Shown in pieces: positions 57,330 through 64,000 of a stretch of DNA of 64,000 nucleotides. The stretch is taken from positions 1,612,001-1,676,000 of the forward strand of contig OZ242210.1 in the NCBI GenBank assembly GCA_965206315.1. Reading direction: 5' to 3'. The position numbers and the translations under genes were made by a program. This DNA comes from Bin16 sp965206315. GTDB taxonomy: Bacteria > Chloroflexota > Dehalococcoidia > Lucifugimonadales > Australimonadaceae. The stretch's first letter is position 1. Each line of letters begins with the position of its first letter. Under the pieces are notes generated by a model that searched no databases, was not told the origin of the DNA, and saw nothing but the letters and a program-made list of their open reading frames with translations.

Positions 57330-58442
57330 TCAGCCCCAGACCGCTCGCGCTGCGTCCGCGACTACACGGAGTTTCGCGTTCTGCTCCGCGATGCTGAGCT
57401 TGTTGCCGACGATCGACGTCCCGAAGCCGCACTGCGGGCTGATCCCAAGCTGCTCCCGGGGAAAGTGCCGCGCGGCCTCGGCGATACGCTCCGCAAGCCC
57501 CTCCGGCGTCTCGGGGCGCGGCGACTTGGTCGTCACCAGCCCGAGCACGACCGTCTTGTCGTCGGGTACGGAGCGCAGCGGTTCGAACGAGCCTGAGCGT
57601 TCGTCGTCGTACTCCAGCATGAGCCGCTGCGCGTTCACACGACGCAGCACGGGCTCGACGAGCCGGTCGTAGCCGCCTTCGGCCAGCCAGCGGCTTCCCT
57701 GGTTGCCCTTGCAGAGGTGGAAGGCGAACGTCACATCCGGGAAACCGTCCATGACGGCGTTGTCCAGCTCGACGCCCTGCGCGACCCAGTCCTCCGCCGT
57801 CCAGCCACGGCTCCGGTAGAACTCAGCCCACGTGGGGTCCAGCACGAGCGGGTACTGCGGAGCATCGAGCTGGACATACGTTGCGCCGAGCCTGACGAGC
57901 TCCTCGATCTCCTCCCGGAGTATCTGCGCGACGTCCGCGAGGAACGCGTCGAGGGTCGGGTAGGCTGCGGCTGACTTCGCGGGCGACCAGAAGTTGGCGA
58001 AGAGGCTGGGGCTCGGCAGCGTCACCTTAGGGACGCGGGTGGTGCGGCCACGCAGGTACGTGAACTCCTCGGCCGAGAGGTGACGCTTGCGCCGGAGCGT
58101 GCCGGTGACCCCAAGGGTGGACGGGCGCTCCCTGTTCAGGTCCCCGACCCGCTCGTCGCCCTTCCAGTCACCCCAGAGGAAGGCGTTGAGGTCGAACTCG
58201 CCGAAGCCCTCGACCGCCTCCGGCATCTGGCTCTGGAACGAGAGCCTGCGCATCTCGCCGTCGGTGAGTATCTCCAGCCCCGCCTCCTCCTGTGCGGCGA
58301 CAGCCTGATCGACCGCGGCGTCCTCGACGCGCTTGAACTCCGCAGGCCCGATCCGCCCGGCGTCGAAGTCCTCGCGAGCAGCCAGCAGCTCTCCCGGCCT
58401 GATCATGCTGCCGACCACGTCGGCGTGGGGCAGGGTCGTCAT
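57330..58442 (-). CDS. MetE-like cobalamin-independent methyltransferase, single catalytic domain
   Basis: A 370-residue zinc enzyme equal to the C-terminal half of MetE. Zinc ligands fall in the standard places: H242 and C244 (FAFHLCKGN), E277 (LMLEYDD) and C338 (PQCGFGTS). DGEMRR near residue 61 and QLDAPQYP near 191 also fit. The N-terminal MetE domain is absent, as in core-MetE enzymes of archaea and many Dehalococcoidia, which use a methyl donor other than polyglutamyl folate. It could make methionine or move a methyl group from a catabolic substrate. Its promoter region carries repeated GATGTAAC units. Confidence 0.85.
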   Translation of the reverse strand: MTTLPHADVVGSMIRPGELLAAREDFDAGRIGPAEFKRVEDAAVDQAVAAQEEAGLEILTDGEMRRLSFQSQMPEAVEGFGEFDLNAFLWGDWKGDERVGDLNRERPSTLGVTGTLRRKRHLSAEEFTYLRGRTTRVPKVTLPSPSLFANFWSPAKSAAAYPTLDAFLADVAQILREEIEELVRLGATYVQLDAPQYPLVLDPTWAEFYRSRGWTAEDWVAQGVELDNAVMDGFPDVTFAFHLCKGNQGSRWLAEGGYDRLVEPVLRRVNAQRLMLEYDDERSGSFEPLRSVPDDKTVVLGLVTTKSPRPETPEGLAERIAEAARHFPREQLGISPQCGFGTSIVGNKLSIAEQNAKLRVVADAARAVWG

Positions 58443-58469
58443 GGCGTTCGCCCACGTTTCTTTAAGCGT

Positions 58470-58498
58470 TTCATAGCGTTACATCCTGTCACTTTCAC
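58470..58498 (-). promoter_or_regulatory. Candidate promoter of the MetE-like gene
   Basis: On the minus strand GTGAAA (58498-58493) and TATGAA (58475-58470) are 17 bases apart, each with four of six matches. One GATGTAAC unit (58485-58478 on the minus strand) falls in the spacer. Confidence 0.4.
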
Positions 58499-58722
58499 TC
58501 GTGGACTGCTGTCGGTCCTGAAACCCGTTCGTTACGTTCTGTTCCTTCCGATGTAACCCCGTGTTGGCTGGATGTAACCGGATGAAACAGCCGCTCGGGG
58601 AGGCGGAGCAGGTATGTGTCGCGCTTCGTCTGCCATTGGAAACAGGGTACGCGGACAGGGGGCGTCGGCGTAAGGGGCGGATGTCACATAGGAGGGAGGC
58701 GTTTGCCCGCGCCACTGTGCAC

Positions 58723-58751
58723 TTGGCGGGCAGGCCAACGGCTGCGATAAT
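58723..58751 (+). promoter_or_regulatory. Candidate promoter of the small gene at 58819
   Basis: TTGGCG (58723-58728) and GATAAT (58746-58751) are 17 bases apart; the -10 box matches five of six positions. The leader to ATG 58819 would be about 60 bases. Confidence 0.45.
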
Positions 58752-58818
58752 GGTGGAGATTCCCCACCGGCGTGAACGCTCAGGAACGCAGCGGCGTAAG
58801 CACGTTGAGGCGAGGCAT

Positions 58819-59076
58819 ATGTCATACCAGGTCTATTTCGCAGATCTGACCGAGGAGAACCGCGGGCTCACCATGACGCTCCTCCGGTTGAAGGAAGAGG
58901 CGGGCGAGATCGAGCCTGACGAGGCCAAGCTCCTGGAAGAGTTGCGCGGCAGTCCCACGCCCTGGCCCGCGATAGCGGACGAACCCCAGCCCCGGCAGCA
59001 CTTCAACCGTGGCGGCGGCCGCCGCGGCCCGCGCCGTGGCCCCTCCAACGGGCGCGCCTACCGCATCGAGGGCTGA
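58819..59076 (+). CDS. Small protein with acidic front and Arg/Gly-rich tail
   Basis: An 85-residue protein (MSYQVYFADLTEENRGLTMT). The first 60 residues are mostly helical and acidic (LKEEAGEIEPDEAKLLEELR). The last 20 are Arg/Gly-rich (RGGGRRGPRRG), like nucleic-acid-binding tails. It has its own likely promoter and an RBS-like GAGGCGAGG. It overlaps the 3' end of mfd by 19 bases on the other strand. I do not recognise it. An RNA- or DNA-binding role is inferred from the tail only. Confidence 0.55.
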   Translation: MSYQVYFADLTEENRGLTMTLLRLKEEAGEIEPDEAKLLEELRGSPTPWPAIADEPQPRQHFNRGGGRRGPRRGPSNGRAYRIEG

Positions 59077-62000
59077 GCCAGCACCGCCGCCAGTTCCCCG
59101 GCCCGCTCCCGGAACGCAGCAAGCTCCTCCAGCACTTCCAGCAGCGCCTGCCCCCAGGGTGTCCGTCCCTGTTCGAGCGGGACGTGCACCTGCTGGTTCC
59201 CCACTGTCGTCCCGTGTTCGAGCGCGCGCTCCAGCGCGATGCGCGCTCCTCCCACCTCGTCGACCAGCTTCAGCGTGACGCGGTCGGTGCGGCGCGTTAC
59301 CGATTCCACCCCCGCGGTCTTCGCCAGCACGCGTACGCGCACGCCGAAGAGCAGGTTGTGCAGATCGTCCGGCAGCCGGTGGCCGAAGCGCTCCATGAAC
59401 TCGCGCGGCAGGTCGTCGACGGCCTCGATGGTCGTGGCGCGTGCCAGCCGCTGGTACATCGCCATCCGCGCGGGCATGTGCGGTACGAGTTCCTCCGGGA
59501 TCGAGGCGGGCAGACCGAGGTCGATGATCGGGTCGGGCGTCTGGGGCGGAGGCGGGGCGCCGCCTTCCCGCATCGCCCGCAGTTCGGCCACGGCCTCCGA
59601 GAGCAGCCGTGTGTAGAGGTCGAACCCCACGGCCTGGATGTGTCCGCTCTGCTCGCCGCCGAGCAGGTTGCCCGCGCCGCGTATCTCCAGGTCTTTCATC
59701 GCGATGCGGAACCCGGCGCCGAGTTCGGTCGCCGCCATGATGGTCTCCAGCCTGCGCTTCGCCGTATCCGTCAGCCGTCGCCCGCGCTCCACGAGCAGGT
59801 AGGCGTAGGCGCGCTGCGACCGCCGCCCGATGCGCCCGCGCAACTGGTAGAGCTGCGCCAGTCCGAACCGGTCCGCGTGGTCCACGACCAGCGTGTTCAC
59901 GTTCGGGATGTCCAGGCCGGACTCGATGATCGTCGTGCAGACGAGCACGTCCCCCTCGCCGTCGGCGAAGCGCTCCATGATCTCGGCGAGTTCGTCCTCC
60001 GGCATCTGCCCGTGTCCGATGAGTATCCGCGCCTCCGGCACGAGGTCGCGCAGCGCTCCAGCGGCCAGGTGGATGCTCTTCACGCGGTTGTGGAGAAAGA
60101 AGACCTGCCCGCCCCGGTCCAACTCGCGCTGCACGGCCTCCTTCACGAGGTCGTCCGAGCGCTCCGCGAGGTACGTCTTGATGGGCAGCCGCTCCTCCGG
60201 CGGGGTCTCGATGGTGGAGATGTCGCGTATGCCGGACATCGCCATGTGGAGCGTTCGTGGGATGGGCGTTGCCGTGAGCGTGAGCACGTCCACCTCGCTC
60301 CGCAGTTCGCGCAGCCGCTCCTTGTGCGCCACGCCGAAGCGGTGCTCCTCGTCGATGACGACGATGCCGAGGTCCTTGAAATCCACGTCCTTCTGCACGA
60401 GCCGGTGGGTGCCGATGACCACGTCCACCTCGCCGCTCTTCAGCCCGCGCACCACCTCGTCCTGCTCCTTCGGAGTGAGGAACCGGCTGAGCATCTCCAC
60501 CCGCGCCGGGAAGGGGCCCAGGCGCTCGGCGAAACTGCGGTAGTGCTGTTGTGCGAGGACGGTCGTGGGCACCAGCACCGCCGCCTGCTTCCCGCTCATC
60601 ACCGCCTTGAACGCAGCCCGCAGCGCGACCTCTGTCTTGCCGTAGCCAACGTCGCCGCAGACGAGCCGGTCCATCGGGCGCGCGATCTCCATGTCCTCCT
60701 TCACGTCGTCTATCGCGCGCTGCTGATCGGGCGTCTCGACGAACGGGAAGGCGTCCTCCATCTCCCGCTGCCACGGCGTGTCGTTGCCGTGCGGAAAGCC
60801 CTCTGAGGACTCGCGCCGGGCGTAGAGCGCCAGCAGGTCTATCGCGAGCCGCTTGGTGGACTCCCGCGCCCGTGATACTGCGCGCGTCCACTCCTGCCCG
60901 CCGAGGCTCGTCAGCGACGGCGGCTTCTCCTCTCCTCCGGCGTAGGGCGAGAGCCGCGCAAGATGCTCCATCGGCACGTAGAGGCGGTCGCCGCCCGCGT
61001 ATTCGAGGATGAGGTACTCGCGTCCTCCGGGCGCGTCTGTCTCCTCCGACCGTGAGCCCGTGCCTGCGAAGCGTCCTATCCCGTGGTCGACGTGCACGAC
61101 GTACGCTCCGGGCGTCAGCTCCTCGACCGTCGTCGCCTGGAAGCGTTGCGCATGCCTCCGGGCGCGGGTGACCCGCTGCTTCCGCGCACCGAACACTTCC
61201 GCGTCCGACAGCAGCGTGACGAGGGGTTCGCCGCCTTCCTCCGCTGCGAGCGTCCACCCTCCCGCGACGGTTGTGTGTACGACGGTGACGCCCCGCTCCG
61301 GCGCGGCGTCCAGCGTCCGCTCCTCCGCGGCTCCCACGTCTGCCTCGGCGAGCAGTTCCCGCAGCCGCTGCGAGTGCTGCGTCGCGATCACCACCGCGCC
61401 GCGATGTCCGGCCTGCACGGCCTCGGCCAGGTCCTCGATAGCGCCCTGGTAGGACGGCGCGGCGTCGAACGGCAGCGCCACGGCGCCGCCGCCGGTCTCT
61501 CCCTGGTGGTAGCGGCTGAGCTCCAGTCGAGGGAGCCCCGCCAGTACCTGCGAGACAGTGTCCCAGTCGGCGAGCGGCGCGGGGAAACCCATCGGCAGGG
61601 CCCCGCGCTCCTCCTTCGCAAGCCGCATCTTCTCCGCGCCGCCTTCCACGTGCCGCGCGGCCTCAACGGTCTCGGAGGGCTCGTTCATCACGACGACGAC
61701 GTCTTCCGGCAGGTGGTCGAGCAGCGTGTGACGCAACAGGAAGCCGGCGTAGAACGAGGCGTTGTCCAGCGATACCCCGGCGAGCAGGTCGGCCAGTTCG
61801 TCCTGGATGCGGTCACGCTCCGACGTTCCGGTGTTGGCGAAGTCCAGACCGCGTATGAGTTCGTCGATCCGTTCGTGGTCAGCGAGCAGGGGAAGCGTCT
61901 CTCCGGCGGGAAGCACCGTAACCGCGTCAAGGTGCTCGCCGGACCGCTGCGTGTTCGCGTCGAACGCGCGGATCGAGTCGACTTCGTCGCCCCACAGGTC

Positions 62001-62591
62001 TATCCGCACGGGACGGTCGTACCCCGGCCCGTAGACGTCGACGATGCCGCCTCGCCTCGCCACGGTGCCGGGATGGTCCACCATCGATCCGACGGCATAG
62101 CCCATGCGCGCCCATCGGGTCAGCATGGGCTCGACGGCGAGCCTCTGTCCGCGCGTGAGCGTGTGCATCGCGTCCCGCAGCACGGCGGGCGGGAGCGTCT
62201 TCTGCAGGAGCCCCGTCACCGACGCGACGATCAGCGCAGGCGCGTCAGATGTCCGGTGCAGCGCACCGAGGGCGCGGATACGCTCGTGCACCGTCCCGGC
62301 CTCCACGGAGAGCCGCTCGTAGGGCAGCACCTCCGCCTCCGCGAAGTGCAGCAGCGGGGCATCTTCGCCGCAGTACGCCTCCAGCTGGTCGAGCAGGCGC
62401 CGCGCGTCGTCAGGATGGGGACAGAGCACCAGCATCGGGCGTTGGAGGTCGCGCCACAGTCCCGCGATCACGAGGGGTTTGGCCGCGTCCGGCGCGACGG
62501 CGGCATGGACGCCGCCGGACGCCATCGCTTCCGTCGTCCGCCGGTAGGCCGACGCCTGCCCGAGCACATCCAGCAGTCCCGTGAGACTCAA
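59058..62591 (-). CDS. mfd: Transcription-repair coupling factor Mfd
   Basis: A 1177-residue ATP-dependent translocase that removes RNA polymerase stalled at DNA damage and recruits UvrA. I start at TTG 62591 with GGAGG six bases upstream, giving LSLTGLLDVL, the usual Mfd opening; ATG 62681 would add 30 residues but has no RBS. Visible parts are a UvrB-homology N-terminal region, the RNA-polymerase-binding CarD-like domain (AYVVHVDHGIGRFAG, near 500), Walker A GDVGYGKTEVALRAAFK (near 645), DEEHRFG, TATPIPRTLHMAMSGIRD and the C-terminal TRCF domain. Length fits the family. It is divergent from the RCC1-repeat gene. Confidence 0.95.
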   Translation of the reverse strand: MSLTGLLDVLGQASAYRRTTEAMASGGVHAAVAPDAAKPLVIAGLWRDLQRPMLVLCPHPDDARRLLDQLEAYCGEDAPLLHFAEAEVLPYERLSVEAGTVHERIRALGALHRTSDAPALIVASVTGLLQKTLPPAVLRDAMHTLTRGQRLAVEPMLTRWARMGYAVGSMVDHPGTVARRGGIVDVYGPGYDRPVRIDLWGDEVDSIRAFDANTQRSGEHLDAVTVLPAGETLPLLADHERIDELIRGLDFANTGTSERDRIQDELADLLAGVSLDNASFYAGFLLRHTLLDHLPEDVVVVMNEPSETVEAARHVEGGAEKMRLAKEERGALPMGFPAPLADWDTVSQVLAGLPRLELSRYHQGETGGGAVALPFDAAPSYQGAIEDLAEAVQAGHRGAVVIATQHSQRLRELLAEADVGAAEERTLDAAPERGVTVVHTTVAGGWTLAAEEGGEPLVTLLSDAEVFGARKQRVTRARRHAQRFQATTVEELTPGAYVVHVDHGIGRFAGTGSRSEETDAPGGREYLILEYAGGDRLYVPMEHLARLSPYAGGEEKPPSLTSLGGQEWTRAVSRARESTKRLAIDLLALYARRESSEGFPHGNDTPWQREMEDAFPFVETPDQQRAIDDVKEDMEIARPMDRLVCGDVGYGKTEVALRAAFKAVMSGKQAAVLVPTTVLAQQHYRSFAERLGPFPARVEMLSRFLTPKEQDEVVRGLKSGEVDVVIGTHRLVQKDVDFKDLGIVVIDEEHRFGVAHKERLRELRSEVDVLTLTATPIPRTLHMAMSGIRDISTIETPPEERLPIKTYLAERSDDLVKEAVQRELDRGGQVFFLHNRVKSIHLAAGALRDLVPEARILIGHGQMPEDELAEIMERFADGEGDVLVCTTIIESGLDIPNVNTLVVDHADRFGLAQLYQLRGRIGRRSQRAYAYLLVERGRRLTDTAKRRLETIMAATELGAGFRIAMKDLEIRGAGNLLGGEQSGHIQAVGFDLYTRLLSEAVAELRAMREGGAPPPPQTPDPIIDLGLPASIPEELVPHMPARMAMYQRLARATTIEAVDDLPREFMERFGHRLPDDLHNLLFGVRVRVLAKTAGVESVTRRTDRVTLKLVDEVGGARIALERALEHGTTVGNQQVHVPLEQGRTPWGQALLEVLEELAAFRERAGELAAVLAQPSMR

Positions 62592-62712
62592 GCGGTCCCT
62601 CCGTGCCGTCGCGATAGACGCAGACAAGCGCCCCACGCTCAGATATCGAGGGACGCACTTGTCGCCGGTCAGTCCCGGCATGGGGTTGAGTGTAACAGGC
62701 CGCGCTGTCTCG

Positions 62713-62741
62713 TTGACGGAGCGGGGGCGCGTCGCTAATGT
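62713..62741 (+). promoter_or_regulatory. Possible promoter of the RCC1-repeat lipoprotein gene
   Basis: TTGACG (62713-62718) and TAATGT (62736-62741) are 17 bases apart; the -35 box has five of six matches, the -10 box three. If used, transcription would begin near 62748, almost at ATG 62754. That would favour translation from 62796 or a near-leaderless message. Confidence 0.35.
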
Positions 62742-62753
62742 TCCTTGAGGGTT

Positions 62754-64000
62754 ATGTCGTCTTCACGCACCCTCCCCATCTCCCGCCTCGCGACGATGCT
62801 TTCGGGGCGGTCAGTGTCCTGCGCCGCGCTCCTGTGCGTGTGCGCGGCGCTCCTCGCGCTTGCCGCATGCAGGCCGGAAGCGCCGACCGCTACGCCTCTC
62901 CCGGAGCCGACGCCGACCCCCACGAGCACACCGACGCCCACGCCGATGCCTACGTTTACTCCGGTGCCGACGGCTACGCCTACGCCGAGCCCGACCGCCA
63001 CCGCCACTCCGGTCCCCCTGCCCGCGACGCCCACTCCCGTTCCGCCTACCCACACGCCTACACCCATCCCGCCTACTCACACGCCTACGCCAGTGCCCAC
63101 TGCCACGGCGACCCCCACCGCCACGCCCACCCCCCTTCCCAAGCCGTGGACCGCGTTCGGGCCCGGCTGGTGGCGCGTGGACGTGGACGTCGTCCCCGGC
63201 GTGTACGTGAGCGAGAGCCTCACCGGGAACTGCGAGTGGATCCGCGCGCACAACATCCGCGCCCGCGAGGGTGAGGTCATCGGCTCCGGTTCGGCGAGCA
63301 GCGGCGTGTTGCGCGTGGCGGTCCTGCCCACCGATGCGGCCATCATCACCTCGACCGGCTGCGGGACGTGGACGCTCGAAACGCCCTCGAGCAACCCGCC
63401 GCCCCAGGACCCCACCTTCTCCCGACGCAATCAGCCCACGACGCTGAGCAGCAGCGGCGATCACACATGCGCGCTCCGGCCGGACATGACCGTCTTCTGC
63501 TGGGGCAGCGACGTCCACGGCCAGTCCTCACCCGAGAAACTCAAAGACGAGAACGACGAACCGCTGCCGCCCGAGGAGCTGCTCTTCACGTCCATCAGCG
63601 CGGGCGACCTCAACACGTGCGGACTGCGCCCGGACCTCACGTTGCTCTGCTGGGGCGACGACACCCATGGGCAGTCGACTCCGCGCGTGCGGACCACGCC
63701 CGGTATCGGCGATTTCTTCATCGGCTTGGATCTTGGCGCGATACACGGTTGTGCGATACGCCGCGACTTCGCTCCCGTCTGCTGGGGCAGCAACAGGCCT
63801 GAACTCGCAGGCGTCCCGACTCCCACGCCCGCCAGCACCGACCCGGACTACTGGGACGGCCTGAAGCGCGCCGACCCGCCGCCGAACGAGCGGTTCGACG
63901 TCATCAGCAGCGGCCTGCAGCACACCTGCGCGCTCCGCAGGGACGGATCGGCCGTCTGCTGGGGCGACGGCCGCTACGGGCAGACCACGCCGCCGGAGGG
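62754..64000 (+). CDS. RCC1-repeat lipoprotein with long Thr/Pro stalk, truncated by window edge
   Basis: The first 415 codons of an exported protein; it runs open to the edge. ATG 62754 follows GAGGG; ATG 62796 in the same frame is an alternative. The signal peptide ends in LAAC (Cys 39). Next comes an unusually long stalk of PTPT-type repeats of about 90 residues (to about 130), a domain of about 90 residues (FGPGWWRVDVDVVPGVYVSE), then RCC1-like repeats. Each repeat holds HTCAL-x(n)-VxCWG-x-GxxGQ: DHTCALRPDMTVFCWG, LNTCGLRPDLTLLCWG, HGCAIRRDFAPVCWG and HTCALRRDGSAVCWG. The paired cysteines of each repeat probably form disulphides. The role is unknown; surface display is likely. Confidence 0.85.
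   Translation, partial: MSSSRTLPISRLATMLSGRSVSCAALLCVCAALLALAACRPEAPTATPLPEPTPTPTSTPTPTPMPTFTPVPTATPTPSPTATATPVPLPATPTPVPPTHTPTPIPPTHTPTPVPTATATPTATPTPLPKPWTAFGPGWWRVDVDVVPGVYVSESLTGNCEWIRAHNIRAREGEVIGSGSASSGVLRVAVLPTDAAIITSTGCGTWTLETPSSNPPPQDPTFSRRNQPTTLSSSGDHTCALRPDMTVFCWGSDVHGQSSPEKLKDENDEPLPPEELLFTSISAGDLNTCGLRPDLTLLCWGDDTHGQSTPRVRTTPGIGDFFIGLDLGAIHGCAIRRDFAPVCWGSNRPELAGVPTPTPASTDPDYWDGLKRADPPPNERFDVISSGLQHTCALRRDGSAVCWGDGRYGQTTPPE

Larger units (their letters stand above)
58443..58818. other. Intergenic control region between the MetE-like gene and a small plus-strand gene
   Basis: This 376-base divergent region contains no supportable gene besides the one beginning at 58819. On the minus side a weak promoter (58470-58498) overlaps one copy of GATGTAAC. 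Two more copies, in the other orientation, lie at 58550-58558 and 58571-58579. On the plus side a promoter is seen at 58723-58751. Confidence 0.6.

Noticed and set aside
58822..61257. 811-codon open frame on the minus strand in another frame
   Set aside because: It overlaps mfd in a different frame; the translation is Arg/Gly/Ala-rich, and the Mfd motifs are in the other frame.
62592..62681. ATG 62681 as the start of mfd
   Set aside because: It has no ribosome binding site; the 30 extra residues are unlike Mfd N-termini, whereas TTG 62591 has GGAGG at six bases.
62738..63274. Open frame with His/Asp/Tyr-rich translation at the start of the RCC1-repeat gene
   Set aside because: It is the shifted frame of the PTPT-coding stalk; the correct frame has signal peptide, lipobox and RCC1 repeats and stays open to the edge.
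1..64000. tRNA, rRNA, riboswitch or CRISPR loci
   Set aside because: The intergenic gaps were read on both strands and none contains cloverleaf, rRNA-like or regular repeat-spacer structure that I can support.

Overview
The window is high-GC, densely coded DNA with no rRNA, tRNA, phage, insertion sequence or CRISPR. The gene content points to a Chloroflexota bacterium of the SAR202/Dehalococcoidia kind. There are seven paralogous Rieske ring-hydroxylating oxygenase alpha subunits and repeated copies of ACMSD-type amidohydrolases, Gfo/Idh/MocA oxidoreductases, zinc-dependent medium-chain dehydrogenases and bicupins. The exported lipoproteins share Thr-Pro-rich stalks after the lipobox cysteine. 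The taxonomic call is an inference from family content, not from a marker gene.

Layout. 1-5769 (minus): a dipeptide-type ABC importer operon headed by a collagen-like lipoprotein, with a near-consensus promoter at 5741-5769; the last ATPase gene runs off the left edge. 5861-13956 (minus): a membrane-anchored PQQ-type beta-propeller, three Rieske oxygenases and two Gfo/Idh/MocA oxidoreductases. 14052-17260 (plus): Rieske oxygenase, bicupin, class II aldolase. 17333-20503 (minus): two 4,5-dihydroxyphthalate-decarboxylase-like proteins behind a Rieske oxygenase, closely resembling phthalate-pathway logic. 20572-25251 (minus): a repeat-domain lipoprotein, then an iron/thiamine-type ABC permease and binding protein with no ATPase. 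25466-33591 (minus): seven tightly packed genes (bicupin, Rieske oxygenase, dehydrogenase, LigB-type extradiol dioxygenase, three amidohydrolases) that together look like a full route from ring hydroxylation to ring opening. 33896-39253 (plus): amidohydrolase, unusual Gfo/Idh protein, PanB-like protein, P-loop kinase, AtzG/GatC-like small protein and amidase. 39250-47654 (minus): two cyclic-amide/aminohydrolase-type enzymes, a TctA-TctB fusion with its binding protein, an amidohydrolase and a dehydrogenase. 48239-50748 (plus): dehydrogenase and Rieske oxygenase. 50866-64000: housekeeping and mixed genes (AlkD-like, TolB-like propeller, RecB/RNase H-like nuclease, ETF alpha and beta, MetE-like, Mfd) and the start of an RCC1-repeat lipoprotein cut by the right edge.

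How it fits together. Three importers feed a set of oxygenases, dehydrogenases, decarboxylase-like proteins, ring-cleavage and hydrolytic enzymes. This suggests breakdown of carboxylated aromatic or heterocyclic compounds, with electrons possibly leaving through the ETF. No oxygenase reductase or ferredoxin and no transcription factor is encoded here, so both must lie elsewhere. Several promoter regions do carry repeated or dyad elements that look like operators. Substrates are not identifiable from sequence alone.
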